Below are positions 1-9,700 of a stretch of 46,106 nt of DNA, piece after piece. The notes under the pieces are model-generated. The model did not search any database. It was given only the letters and a program-made list of their open reading frames with translations, and was not told the DNA's origin. How positions within the stretch are numbered: the stretch's first letter is position 1; the number at the start of each line of letters is the position of its first letter. The stretch is from an uncultured bacterium (GTDB lineage: Bacteria > Planctomycetota > UBA1135 > GCA-002686595). Where the stretch lies: the NCBI GenBank assembly GCA_938030175.1, contig CALHGQ010000190.1, forward strand, positions 1 to 46,106, written 5' to 3'. Both the position numbers and the translations under genes were made by a program.

Positions 1-210
1 ACCGTGCTGCACAGCGTGCGAGTGGCCCCTAGCTGCCCGTAGAAGAAGTCCGCGCTATCCAACTGCGTCCATCGGAGTCCTGACAAGGCGCTTGAAGCCA
101 CCCATAGCGAGCTATTCGGGGCCCTTCAAGCAACGCAGTCAGGGCTTCGAGGGGCGCTGGTGGGTAGTGCGGCCTTCTTCAACGGGCTGCTAGAGCATAG
201 GCGCTGCGCG

Positions 211-1815
211 CTACTTGAGCGGGTCTTCGAAGAGCGCGAATTCCAGCAGGTGGGGCGTGATGTCGAATTCCTTCGGTAGCCGCCTCTCGATGAACTCCGC
301 CTCAACGCGGAGCAGGGTCCAAGGATTCCCCGAGAGAGGGCCCAGACCAGGAAGCGCGAAGTAGGACGTCACCAGTTCTCCCGGCTTAGCTTTTCGGGGC
401 TGCGTGCGGAAGATCGTGATCTCCCCGGTCACGTCATCGCGCGCCTCGTAGTGAATGCGAAACGAGACGAGGTGGGACAGCCCACTACGAAGGCTCAGCT
501 TGATCCCGTGGAAGTCCGTCGAGGGTTGCTCAAAGGCTCGGGAGCGCGTCTTTCGGGTCTCGGGCACGGGCTCGAGACCTTCCATCACGTCCAGAACGGT
601 GGCTTTTGGTCGCCGACTGCGGAAGGTCCACTGCTTTTGCTTGGCGCCCATCGGCGACTGGTACTGCGCCACCTTCAGCTCATAGTCGTTCGTGTTGACC
701 AGGAAGAAACTCGGTTGTTTCGGACCATTCGCGCCAGCGAAGAGAAACTTGACGCCCTCGTGGGTCTCCTCTTTGTAGCCCACGCCGTCTCCACCGAAGA
801 TGAGGTCTGCGTCATTCTCGGCTGCGACCTTGAAGAGCCGCTCGCGGTCGTATCTTGAGGGCGTGTTCGCGCCCCCCAAGAAGATCACGCGAAACTCGGA
901 CTGACTCGACTGAAGGGACTCTTCGAGCCACTTGTATTGGGCCTTGCTCATCGCTTTGGTCATGGGGCCGTACGCGAATGCGAAGAACTCCACGTTGCCG
1001 CGAACGAATGAGTAGAACGGAAACCTTGGGTCGGCGAAATCCCTGGGGAAGAGGGTGCGGAAGAAGGAGTAGTCGACTTTCCTTCGCTCAGGGAAGCTGA
1101 TCTCGTGGTTCGCCGCCGTGAGATAGATGGGGCGCTCAGCGAAGACCTCCCGGAACACGTCGAAGTAGAGCTCCTTGTAGCTCGCCTCATTCGTATAGAA
1201 GCATGCGTCGCCGGTGCAGAGGAGGAAGTCCGGGTCCACGTCGTGCAGGGTGGCGGCGAGCATCGAAGTGGGGTAGTCGAACGCGCCCATGGTTCCGCCG
1301 GGGTGACCAAAAACGGCGAAGCGCATCGGGCCCTCTTCCTGGGGTGTCCTGAACGTGCCCGGGAATCGCCCGTCGATGAGGTAGCGGTAGGCCGTGCCAG
1401 GTGCGAGGTCCAGCGCTTCGATGCGGTGGTGCCTGCTTTCCGACTCTTCCGTGAGGGTCCGTGCCCCATCGGGGCCGAAGAGTTCCAAAGTCCCGGCGCT
1501 GGGCTCCTTCGTAAGCCACGCCATTACGACACGCTCGGGGTCCAATTCGAAGACACGGGGCGCGACCTCCACCGGTCTGTGGGTCGGAGTCCGCACCGCT
1601 CCGCCGGAGGCATCAGGGACCGTACCACTCGTGATTGAGCGCGCTGGTGGGGCGGCCTTCCGCGGGCTCTTTGCTTGGGGCGCGGCCTTGGCGCTAGTCC
1701 TTTGGCTACCCTTGTCGTCGGCGTTCTTGCTGCTGCGTTCGCGCAGCTCGAGGAACGCGACCGAGGACACAGCGATGAGTCCCACGGCAAGGACGGGCTT
1801 GAGGGGGATGGCCAT
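211..1815 (-). CDS. Metallophosphoesterase / purple-acid-phosphatase-like secreted protein with N-terminal signal anchor; metal-site motifs look degenerate
   Basis: ORF 211..1965(-); ATG at 1815 gives MAIPLKPVLAVGLIAVSSVAFLEL (signal/anchor). PAP-like order: Fn3-like 'AWLTKEPSAGTLELFG', 'FAVFGHPGG', 'CTGDACFYTN', 'TAANHE', 'FLGGANTPS', 'IFGGDGVGY'. Confidence 0.7.
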   Translation of the reverse strand: MAIPLKPVLAVGLIAVSSVAFLELRERSSKNADDKGSQRTSAKAAPQAKSPRKAAPPARSITSGTVPDASGGAVRTPTHRPVEVAPRVFELDPERVVMAWLTKEPSAGTLELFGPDGARTLTEESESRHHRIEALDLAPGTAYRYLIDGRFPGTFRTPQEEGPMRFAVFGHPGGTMGAFDYPTSMLAATLHDVDPDFLLCTGDACFYTNEASYKELYFDVFREVFAERPIYLTAANHEISFPERRKVDYSFFRTLFPRDFADPRFPFYSFVRGNVEFFAFAYGPMTKAMSKAQYKWLEESLQSSQSEFRVIFLGGANTPSRYDRERLFKVAAENDADLIFGGDGVGYKEETHEGVKFLFAGANGPKQPSFFLVNTNDYELKVAQYQSPMGAKQKQWTFRSRRPKATVLDVMEGLEPVPETRKTRSRAFEQPSTDFHGIKLSLRSGLSHLVSFRIHYEARDDVTGEITIFRTQPRKAKPGELVTSYFALPGLGPLSGNPWTLLRVEAEFIERRLPKEFDITPHLLEFALFEDPLK

Positions 1816-1967
1816 CGCCGTACGATAGCCTCGGAGCGCCGCCTCCACCACCGCCGCGCGCGGTGGTGCCGGACAACGCTCCGTTCCAGGGGACCACCGT
1901 GGCTCGCGCCTCAAGGAATCGATATCTGCCACTCCAATCTGGGGCACCGCGTATGCTACCGGCACGA

Positions 1968-3866
1968 ATGGATACGACGAGTGAGCGGCCTCAAAGGAGC
2001 ACGGAAGTCACTTGGACGCTCTTCCTGGCGTCGCTCCTGGGTGCGATCGCTAGCTACCTGGTCTTCCGCGACTTTCTCTTCGAGGACGCGTACATCACGC
2101 TCCGGTACGCCGAGAACCTCGCCACCGGCCAGGGACTTGCCTTCCAGTCGGGTGAGGCTGTGCTCGGCACTTCGTCGCCCCTCTGGGCCATGGTCTTGGC
2201 GCTCATGATCGCCCTAGGGATTCCCCCCGAGCTGAGCCTTAACCTCGGCTATGGCGCTGCGCTCGCCGGGCTCGGACTTACGGGCGGGGTGCTCTTGGCG
2301 CGACTTGTCGGCGGATCGTCGGCCCGGGGTTGGGCAGCGACGTTTCCCGTGGCGATCGCCCTAGGCTTTGCGCGTTTGCATTCGTACTGGGGTATGGAGA
2401 CGCCGCTGTTCCTTGCGCTTCTGTTCGGCGCGTGGGTGCTGGTTCTGGATCGCCGCTACGTCGGGTGCGGGCTCGTGCTTGGCTTGGCATGCCTGACGAG
2501 GTACGAGGGCTACGGGTTCGCGGCCGCGTTGGCCTGCATGCTCCTCGCGGGGCGCGCCATGGGCGCCTTGCGCTCGGGTGGAATTGCGATCGCCGCGGTG
2601 ACCGTGCCATGGCTCGCCACGGCTTGGGCTTACTACGGCAGCCCGATTCCATCGACGGCGGGCGCCAAGGCGGGTCACGTCTCCCACCTGCGCTACCTCG
2701 AGCGTTCGTTCCAGGACCTTCCCCAGAACCTAGCTTGGCCCGTTCGATCCGGAAGCGAGCCCTACATCATCGGGTGGATCTTGGCGGTCCTCGTGGGGAT
2801 CTTTGGACTGGTTGGCGTGGTGCGGCTCGTCAAAGCGCGGGCGATGGTCGCGCTGGCGCTGCCCCTGGGGGCGCTGTTCGTGTTCGCCGGCCTCATCTAC
2901 CTCGCACCGGGTCCCATCTTCGCCTGGCACCGGGCGCCGCTGCACTACGTCGCGTTGCTCCTGGCGCTGGTCGGACTTGGCGCCGTGCTCGAGCGAAGCC
3001 CATGGAAGCGAGTTCCGGCCGTGATCACCCGGGGCTGGTGGCTGCTCGCTCTTCTGGCGGCCGTCCCCACCCAGCGCGCTGCACACCGCCAGCTCAGCCG
3101 TACGTTTCAGTACGCGGGACGTGAGGCGGCCTACGGCGAGATCGCCGCTTTCCTCCGGGGAACGGGCCTCCACGAACTCACCCTCCTGACGTGGGAGCCC
3201 GGTTACCTCGCGTTCCAATCGGGCACCCGCGTACTCGATCTCGTGGGGCTCGTCACCAAAGCCCCGGACTTCACGAAGAGAGCGATGTCGACCTGGGACA
3301 GTGAGTTCCCGCCCGAGGCGGACCTTGTGCTCCTCCGCGCGCCCTATCGCCCCGAGGGCTTCGAACTTGTCTTCCAAGGGACGATGGGGGCATGGCTCTT
3401 CGTTCGAACCAGTTCGCTGCCCCCTTACGAAGAGTCCATCGAGGCCTACCGAGCCGTGACGTCCGCTTGGAACCCCGATCTTGCGCCCCAGCCGATCAGC
3501 GCCGAGCCCGCCATGCTTGAGCCGTCGTTCGACGGCCCGCCCTTCATGCGGGAGGGTCCTGGGGATCTCGTTCGCATCGACCCGGAGCAAGAGCAGATGT
3601 CGCTGACCGCGGAGACGCCGCTCTTTGTCGTCGATGTGCCCGCACTTAGCACCCAGTTCCAGTCTTCCTCGCCGGGGGAGGCGCAGCTACAGCTCGTGGT
3701 TCGCGGCGAGGTGGTGCTAACCACCGACGGGAGCCTCGATCCAACGGCGACCTCCGTCGAGTGGGACGTTTCCCCGTGGCTTGGACGCGCGGCGCGCGTG
3801 CGTGTGCTGGTGCTTGCGGGGCGAGGAGCCGTGGCGACCTTCGGAAAGGTGGCTCCGCTGGACTAG
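1968..3866 (+). CDS. Polytopic membrane protein, GT-C-like glycosyltransferase
   Basis: ATG at 1968 (MDTTSERPQ...). Early 'FEDAYITLRYAENLATGQGLAFQSGEAVLGTSSPLWA' motif typical of GT-C membrane glycosyltransferases; about 9-10 hydrophobic segments and a soluble C-terminal region. Confidence 0.7.
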   Translation: MDTTSERPQRSTEVTWTLFLASLLGAIASYLVFRDFLFEDAYITLRYAENLATGQGLAFQSGEAVLGTSSPLWAMVLALMIALGIPPELSLNLGYGAALAGLGLTGGVLLARLVGGSSARGWAATFPVAIALGFARLHSYWGMETPLFLALLFGAWVLVLDRRYVGCGLVLGLACLTRYEGYGFAAALACMLLAGRAMGALRSGGIAIAAVTVPWLATAWAYYGSPIPSTAGAKAGHVSHLRYLERSFQDLPQNLAWPVRSGSEPYIIGWILAVLVGIFGLVGVVRLVKARAMVALALPLGALFVFAGLIYLAPGPIFAWHRAPLHYVALLLALVGLGAVLERSPWKRVPAVITRGWWLLALLAAVPTQRAAHRQLSRTFQYAGREAAYGEIAAFLRGTGLHELTLLTWEPGYLAFQSGTRVLDLVGLVTKAPDFTKRAMSTWDSEFPPEADLVLLRAPYRPEGFELVFQGTMGAWLFVRTSSLPPYEESIEAYRAVTSAWNPDLAPQPISAEPAMLEPSFDGPPFMREGPGDLVRIDPEQEQMSLTAETPLFVVDVPALSTQFQSSSPGEAQLQLVVRGEVVLTTDGSLDPTATSVEWDVSPWLGRAARVRVLVLAGRGAVATFGKVAPLD

Positions 3867-3886
3867 CCGCGAGATTCGCCTGGAAC

Positions 3887-4456
3887 CTACGCGAGTGGAA
3901 GGAAGCACTCTTCCGAGCTGCACGCCGCGCAGTAGCGCATGTGTCCCGTGCCCTCGATCTGTCCGCCGCACAGGGGGCAGCTCTCGAACGCGACTGGCTC
4001 GAAGCCCTCGAGGAGCTTCGCCCTGGTGGGGATCGGGCGGTGACGGAGGCTCCACACAGCCGCCGCGATCGCCATCGCGCCCGTGACGCTCCGCAGGAAC
4101 CACAGCGGGGTGTCGTCTTGCTCAAGCGCAACGTCCTTGCGCATTGGACGTCGTTCGGGCTCGCGCGCGAAGCTCCCGAGGAACGCCACGGCGAGGAACA
4201 CCGCGATCGCGATCTTGACGCCCAGTCGAGTCCTCGGCGTTGCGGCCGTCGGTTCGCCGCAGTCATCGCATAGCCAGCGGTTCCTGAAGCCCACCGGAAG
4301 GACGGGGATCCAAAGGACGGTGATCCAAATCCAGGAGCGCACGCGCTTCGCGACGACCACCGCCTCGTCGTGGCGGCAGTGATCAGATCGGAACGCGCTT
4401 GCCTTGCGCCCTAGGTACTTGTAGCCGACGGATCCCATCGCTGGATTGCACCACAT
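3887..4456 (-). CDS. Membrane protein with N- and C-terminal zinc-ribbon-like Cys motifs
   Basis: CDDCG, CPLCGG and CAAC motifs around hydrophobic segments WIWITVLWIPVLPVGF and VKIAIAVFLAVAFLG. Confidence 0.6.
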   Translation of the reverse strand: MWCNPAMGSVGYKYLGRKASAFRSDHCRHDEAVVVAKRVRSWIWITVLWIPVLPVGFRNRWLCDDCGEPTAATPRTRLGVKIAIAVFLAVAFLGSFAREPERRPMRKDVALEQDDTPLWFLRSVTGAMAIAAAVWSLRHRPIPTRAKLLEGFEPVAFESCPLCGGQIEGTGHMRYCAACSSEECFLPLA

Positions 4457-4550
4457 TTGACGGCTGGCCTGCTGCTTGGGGCCCGGTACTGTTGTGGGGG
4501 ACCGTCGCAGAATTGCTGTGACCGCGGCCCCACGGATTCACTAGACCAGC

Positions 4551-6578
4551 ATGGACACCCGAGCCCCCTCGATTCGCCTCGCATCGCTGAACCCTGGCTC
4601 CTTGGGCACTGGTTCGCTGGGGACTGGCTCTCTGGGCATTGTCTCGCTGGGCATGGGCCCCGCGCTTGCGCTCCTGGTGGCGCTGCTTCTCCTCCCAGCA
4701 TGCGGGGGCGGCTCCAGAGCTTCCCAGGGCCCACCTTCACAGCCCGGGGCGTTCGTCGCTTCGACGGAATCCCTCGCGGACGGGGACCTTTGGCAGCTCA
4801 ATCGGGCGATCACGATCCTGACGAACCGAGAGCTCGACTTTGGGTCGGTGCACACCGAGAGCGTGAGCATAGAGCCGCTCCAAGGGGGGCCGTCCGTTTC
4901 GGGTACCTATGGTCCTGGCCTCGACCCTGTGACCGGCGTATCGGATCCCACGTCGGTTCGGTTCCAGCCCGCCTGTCCGCTCTTGGACGGTGGCCCCTCC
5001 GGCTTCGCGCAGGGCGTCGAGTACGTCTTGACGGTGCGCGGGGCCGACACCTCCAGCTTTCCGATGCGTTCGACGGCGGGGGAGGAGCTGGAGACGACCT
5101 TCGAGATCACCTTTTCGACGCCCGTGGGCGACGACCCAGCGGTCCTCTTCTACGACGCAGTCCCTGGTCCTCCTCGCGTGTCATTCCGCGGGCAGTCAGG
5201 GGTCCCGCTGGATGATCCCGACACGACGCGGATCGAGCACGGCGGGTTCTTGCCGGTGTCGGTGCTGCTGCGACGCAGCCCCTCCGGACAGGTGGAGGTG
5301 GATCCAGACTTCAGCTCCTTGCTTCCGTTCGGGCTGCCTCTCAATCACTACATCGTCCCAGAGAACCGCATCGCGATCGTGCTGGAGTTCGATCAGCCGA
5401 TCTTGCTCAGCAGTGGCAATCTCGCCCGTATCGGCATCGACTTCTTCGATTTCTTCGACGGCACGTGGCGACCGATCCCAAGCCGCGCCGAGCCCGTGGC
5501 CAGCTGTGGCCGCCGCGGCTCCGCGGTGCGGTTGAAGCTGATCGGTAGCCTCCCGCCGACGCGTCCGTTGCGGCTGCGCCTGGATCAAGGCTTCGCGGAC
5601 CTCGTGGGTCAGTCGCTGCCCGCAGCCACCTACGAGGAGCTCCCGCTGCAGGGCGCGTCGGACGCGAACCTGGTTGGCAGTCGCGTCGATGCGATCTACG
5701 AGAACTTCTTCCTGAGCGGCGACGAGCCGGGGTCCATGGAGGACACGGTTTCGGTGCTCGATGCCCCCCGCGGATTCTGGGGTAGCGGGCTGATCGCCGG
5801 CGTCGAGACCCCGAGCGGCGTCTCGGTGGTGCGCTCCAAGTGGTACCCCATTGGGCGAGCAGGGCACGACGGCGTGGGAACGCCCCAGACGCCCACGTTC
5901 TATTTCACCGGAACGGATGCAGCCGGCGTCGTCCGCGCCGAAGGCGGCACCGTGGTGCTCGATCCTCCGTCGCTTGGGCCGTTGGCGCCCGTCGCGATCA
6001 GCAGCAGCGGTCTGACCCTATCCTTCGGAGATCTCTTGGAGCCAACGGCGCTCTACGCGGCCCAGCCGTCACTGCTGACAGGTGACCGCATGCGCATTCG
6101 CCCGGACCCTGAGCCAGGCACGGAGTTCAGCACAAGGATCCTTGGGGCGATCGCGGGGGAGACATCCGTGGACGTCGGAGTCGGGAGCGGCTGCTACCTC
6201 CCGGGGCTCTTTGGCGACTGCGTGCCCTGGGATCTCACGGCGCTGTTCCCGAACCTCGCCAGCACGAGGGTCGAGGTGGTTTCGCGCTCCTTTGAGGTGT
6301 ACACGTGGGTCACGCGCGATCTTCACAGCCTAGATCATCGAGTGACGATCACCTTCGATGCAGCTCGAGCAGGTGCGGACGGAACGGCGGACGCATCCAC
6401 CGCGTTTTCACTGGGCGGCGGCTGGACCCCCGAAGTGTCCGACCTATCGGGTCAGCCGTGGGACTTCCTGCGCTTCGAGGTCCGGTTCGAGCTGGACGTC
6501 TCCGGCGACGGCTACGACCCGCTTGAGCGCTCGCCGCTCCTGAACTTCATCAAGGTGCCCGTCGACTTTCGGCGCTGA
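4551..6578 (+). CDS. Lipoprotein, Ig-like/SbsA-like surface protein (start may be 4653)
   Basis: MGPALALLVALLLLPACGGGS signal peptide and lipobox beginning at ATG 4653; upstream in-frame extension consists of GSLGT-type repeats. Long extracytoplasmic body. Confidence 0.65.
   Translation: MDTRAPSIRLASLNPGSLGTGSLGTGSLGIVSLGMGPALALLVALLLLPACGGGSRASQGPPSQPGAFVASTESLADGDLWQLNRAITILTNRELDFGSVHTESVSIEPLQGGPSVSGTYGPGLDPVTGVSDPTSVRFQPACPLLDGGPSGFAQGVEYVLTVRGADTSSFPMRSTAGEELETTFEITFSTPVGDDPAVLFYDAVPGPPRVSFRGQSGVPLDDPDTTRIEHGGFLPVSVLLRRSPSGQVEVDPDFSSLLPFGLPLNHYIVPENRIAIVLEFDQPILLSSGNLARIGIDFFDFFDGTWRPIPSRAEPVASCGRRGSAVRLKLIGSLPPTRPLRLRLDQGFADLVGQSLPAATYEELPLQGASDANLVGSRVDAIYENFFLSGDEPGSMEDTVSVLDAPRGFWGSGLIAGVETPSGVSVVRSKWYPIGRAGHDGVGTPQTPTFYFTGTDAAGVVRAEGGTVVLDPPSLGPLAPVAISSSGLTLSFGDLLEPTALYAAQPSLLTGDRMRIRPDPEPGTEFSTRILGAIAGETSVDVGVGSGCYLPGLFGDCVPWDLTALFPNLASTRVEVVSRSFEVYTWVTRDLHSLDHRVTITFDAARAGADGTADASTAFSLGGGWTPEVSDLSGQPWDFLRFEVRFELDVSGDGYDPLERSPLLNFIKVPVDFRR
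4596..4655 (+). repeat. Four tandem 15-bp imperfect repeats (GSLGT/GSLGT/GSLGI/VSLGM)
   Basis: ggctccttgggcact / ggttcgctggggact / ggctctctgggcatt / gtctcgctgggcatg; the ATG ending the 4th unit is the better lipoprotein start. Confidence 0.85.
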
Positions 6579-6631
6579 GGCAGCCGCTGCGCGAACGGTG
6601 GCGGCCTAGCCGGCCGTTGATCAACTGCCTG

Positions 6632-7924
6632 CTAGGCTTCGGGTCGTTCGGCTTTCGCGAGCAGCTCGGCCGCGCGCTCGGGTCCGAAGCTCACTCCAGG
6701 CGTGTCCACGCGCCACTGGTAGAGCTGATCGACCGCGTGCCATTTACGCTCGCCCTGTTCCATGTGCGCGAGGTGTAGCGGCGCATTCAGCAACGTAGCT
6801 TCCACCCGTGCCCCATCGATGTTGTGCACGACGAACCAGAGCTGTTCGACATGGTTCGGTGGAAGCTCGGCGCCCTCAGGCTCGTACCCGAGTCCCACCT
6901 CAAAGCGCCAGCCGGGTGCGCTGCCCTTGAGCTTGAAGGCCCGCCGAAAGTCGGCCCAGTGCTTGGAGGCGAGCATCGACGTGCGCGCCATCTCGGATTT
7001 CGTGGCGTACCAACGCGGCGTGTCCATCAGAACGGGCAGGAGGCTCGTGATCGGGTGCAACTCGGTGTCTTCCCCAGAGCCGGTGGCCCGGAACAGCGAG
7101 GCCACGAGTCCACCGCAGCCGGCTCTGTGCCCCGGGGCCCCGAGCGAGCCCGCTGGACGATCGGGGTAGGCGGCATCCCATCGGACCCAGGCCACTCGGA
7201 TGCTCGGCCCCAGATCAAAGGCTTCGTTCTCGTCAGGGTCGCGGGCTTCCGTCAGTCGTACCGCAGCGATACGCAGGAGTCGCCACAGCGCCTCCGTCTC
7301 GGCGCCGCTCATCTGTCCTTGGACCTCCAACTCGATGGCGCCGCAGCGGATGAGCCCTTGGGTGTGCATCCAAACCCAGCCGTCCTCCTCAAGGACCCGA
7401 ATCGAGAAGAGCTGCTCGGGGGACGGCAGCGCCCGGTTGACGGCGGCCGTTCGAATCCATGCGCGGGTCATCCAAACGGCGCGGGCCGAGTCGTGCACCG
7501 CAAGGGCTTCTGGAATGAGGTGGCAGATCAGCTGCAGCACCATGTGGAATCGGCGCAGCACCGGATAGTCGTACATCACCTCGATGGTGAGGAACTGCTC
7601 CGAGGACGACAGTGACTTCGCGAGGTCCGCGTCGAGTGGAGGCTCGGTGCACGCCTCCCGCGGGTCGACCCTGAGGGTTCCGCCGTGCAGGAAGAGGTAG
7701 AGGTCGTTGAAGCGCAGCTTGACGGCCCCTGGCCGCTCCGAATCGACCTCTTCGAGTTGGAGGCCCATCACCCTGCCGCGCTCCATCAGCGAGTAGGGTG
7801 TCAGCGACGCGGCGCCCTCTGGAACCGGACAAACGAACGCGCTGCGCGGGCGCCATCGGGCATTCTGGAGGTCTAGAAAACGAGCTTCGTCGAAGGGCGC
7901 GAAGGTTGAGTCTGGAATGGACAC
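6632..7924 (-). CDS. DUF4026/DUF2314-like protein
   Basis: 'HLIPEALAVHDSARAVW' and C-terminal 'EQLWFVVHNIDGARVEATLLNAPLHLAHMEQGERKWHAVDQLYQWRV' resemble DUF4026-DUF2314 proteins; family assignment from memory. Confidence 0.55.
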   Translation of the reverse strand: MSIPDSTFAPFDEARFLDLQNARWRPRSAFVCPVPEGAASLTPYSLMERGRVMGLQLEEVDSERPGAVKLRFNDLYLFLHGGTLRVDPREACTEPPLDADLAKSLSSSEQFLTIEVMYDYPVLRRFHMVLQLICHLIPEALAVHDSARAVWMTRAWIRTAAVNRALPSPEQLFSIRVLEEDGWVWMHTQGLIRCGAIELEVQGQMSGAETEALWRLLRIAAVRLTEARDPDENEAFDLGPSIRVAWVRWDAAYPDRPAGSLGAPGHRAGCGGLVASLFRATGSGEDTELHPITSLLPVLMDTPRWYATKSEMARTSMLASKHWADFRRAFKLKGSAPGWRFEVGLGYEPEGAELPPNHVEQLWFVVHNIDGARVEATLLNAPLHLAHMEQGERKWHAVDQLYQWRVDTPGVSFGPERAAELLAKAERPEA

Positions 7925-8050
7925 GGCATCGCTCCTGGGATAGGGAACACGACTTCTGTGCGGGCGTCGATAGAAGACAACGAGTTGCTTCTTTGGCCCA
8001 GCGCCGTTCGCCCGAAATGGGTGCCTTTGGGGTATCCTCTAGGTCTAAAT

Positions 8051-9361
8051 ATGTCCTACGAAGTCCAACTTCTTTACGGCCGCGCGCCTCTGCGCGTCTC
8101 GCTGCCCCACGGGTGTAAGCCCGTCCTCATCGAGAAGCCGAACATGCCGATCCCTTCGGATCCGGTGGCGCTCATCAAGGCCGCACTCGACGCCCCCGTC
8201 GGCGCGTCTGGACTTGACGCGCTCGCGGGCGACGCGCAAACCGCCTGCATTCTCGTCTGCGACATTACCCGGCCCGTCCCGAACGGTCTGTTCCTTCGGC
8301 CACTGATCGAACGCCTGCTCGCGGCGGGCGTCCCGCGGGGTGGCATCACCGTGTTGGTGGCGACCGGGTTGCACCGTCCTAACGAAGGGGACGAGCTCGC
8401 CGAGCTTGTGGGCGATCCTTGGGTGCTCGAGAACGTTTCCGTGGTGAACCACTTCGCCCGTGACGACGAGGGCCACGTGCTCGTGGGCACGACGCCGCGC
8501 GGGACGGTCGTCCGGTTGGACCGACGCTTCGTCGAGGCCGATCTGCGCATCGCAACCGGCTTGGTGGAGCCCCACCTGATGGCGGGCTACTCGGGGGGTC
8601 GCAAGGTGATCGCCCCCGGGATCGCCCACGCGGAGACGATCACGACGTTCCACAACCATCGTTTCATGTCAGATCCAGCGGCGACCAACTGCCGCTTGGA
8701 AGGCAACCCGCTGCACGAAGAGCTGCTGGCTATCGTCAAGATGGTGGGCGGTTCACTGGCGCTGAACACCGTGATCGACGATCGCCGTCGCCTAGCGTTC
8801 GTGAGCTTTGGTGAGATTGTCGAGAGCCACCTCTTGGCGGTGGACTTCGTGCGTGAGTACGCCGAAATCACACTCCCGCGACGCTTCCGCACCGTCCTCA
8901 CCAGCGCCGCCGGCTACCCCCTCGACGCGACCTACTATCAAACCGTCAAGGGGATGGTCGGCCCCCTCGACATCCTGGAGGAGGGCGGTGATCTGATCAT
9001 CGCGTCCGAATGCTCTGAGGGCCTCGGCTCGCCTGAGTTCGCTGAGGCGCAGCGACGCTACATCGATGAGGGGATGGACGCCTTTCTCGACGCGATCGCC
9101 GCCAAGAGCCACGCATCCATTGATGAGTGGCAGACGCAGATGCAAACACGCCCGCAGTCCCGCGCCCAGATCACGCTCTACAGCACGGGCCTCTCCGAGC
9201 ACGACCGCGCCTTGACCGGCGTGACGATGGCGGAGTCCATCGAAGCCGCTATCGCCCAGAGCATCGCGCGCCAGGGCGACCACGAGATCGCGGTCATCCC
9301 AGAGGGTCCGTACGTGATTCCGTTTGCGGTGAAGGAATCCGCCGCTGCCGCGCCGAGGTGA
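8051..9361 (+). CDS. larA-like: LarA-like nickel-pincer-dependent lactate racemase family protein (DUF2088)
   Basis: ATG at 8051 (MSYEVQLLYGR). Signatures 'CDITRPVPN', 'VATGLHRP', 'EPHLMAGYSGGRKVIAPGIAHAETI', 'HNHRFM'. Confidence 0.85.
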   Translation: MSYEVQLLYGRAPLRVSLPHGCKPVLIEKPNMPIPSDPVALIKAALDAPVGASGLDALAGDAQTACILVCDITRPVPNGLFLRPLIERLLAAGVPRGGITVLVATGLHRPNEGDELAELVGDPWVLENVSVVNHFARDDEGHVLVGTTPRGTVVRLDRRFVEADLRIATGLVEPHLMAGYSGGRKVIAPGIAHAETITTFHNHRFMSDPAATNCRLEGNPLHEELLAIVKMVGGSLALNTVIDDRRRLAFVSFGEIVESHLLAVDFVREYAEITLPRRFRTVLTSAAGYPLDATYYQTVKGMVGPLDILEEGGDLIIASECSEGLGSPEFAEAQRRYIDEGMDAFLDAIAAKSHASIDEWQTQMQTRPQSRAQITLYSTGLSEHDRALTGVTMAESIEAAIAQSIARQGDHEIAVIPEGPYVIPFAVKESAAAAPR

Positions 9362-9578
9362 TTGTGCCCGCGGGTCCCACGGGGCTGTCTTGCGCTTGTG
9401 GGTTACCTGCGCGGCCGCGACTCCATGGTGGCCGGGGCCCCAAACTGACCGAGGTTCGAGGGAGGCGTGCTCTGCGTTGCCTCACCGGCGCTCCTCGACC
9501 CGTCGACGCCCGAGTGGCACCGAACCGGATTGCACCGAACTATGCAACAATCCCACGGTCGGGGGTCTCCGATTCGCT

Positions 9579-9602
9579 CTGGCACGGCTCGCACCGTGCC
9601 AG
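9579..9602 (+). other. Perfect 9-bp hairpin (CTGGCACGG-CTCGCA-CCGTGCCAG)
   Basis: Read directly; lies between larA-like stop (9361) and GSDH start (9701); no following T-tract. Confidence 0.6.
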
Positions 9603-9700
9603 CGCAGGATGCCGTGACGCTTTCACCGCGGCGGGGTCTTCCCCGTCAGTGCGCCCTGTCCCGGGCGTACCTTCCCGAACATCCCTGGAGAGTGAATTCC

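Noticed and set aside
81-281. + strand open frame 'DKALEATHSELFGALQATQSGLRGALVGSAAFFNGLLEHRR...' at the left edge
   Set aside because: No start context, no recognised family and it overlaps the end of the minus-strand metallophosphoesterase gene; cannot support as a gene.
6579-6631. Possible bidirectional terminator between convergent genes
   Set aside because: Only short, imperfect pairings (aacgg/ccgtt, cggc/gccg) and no T-tracts; not distinguishable from chance at this GC content.
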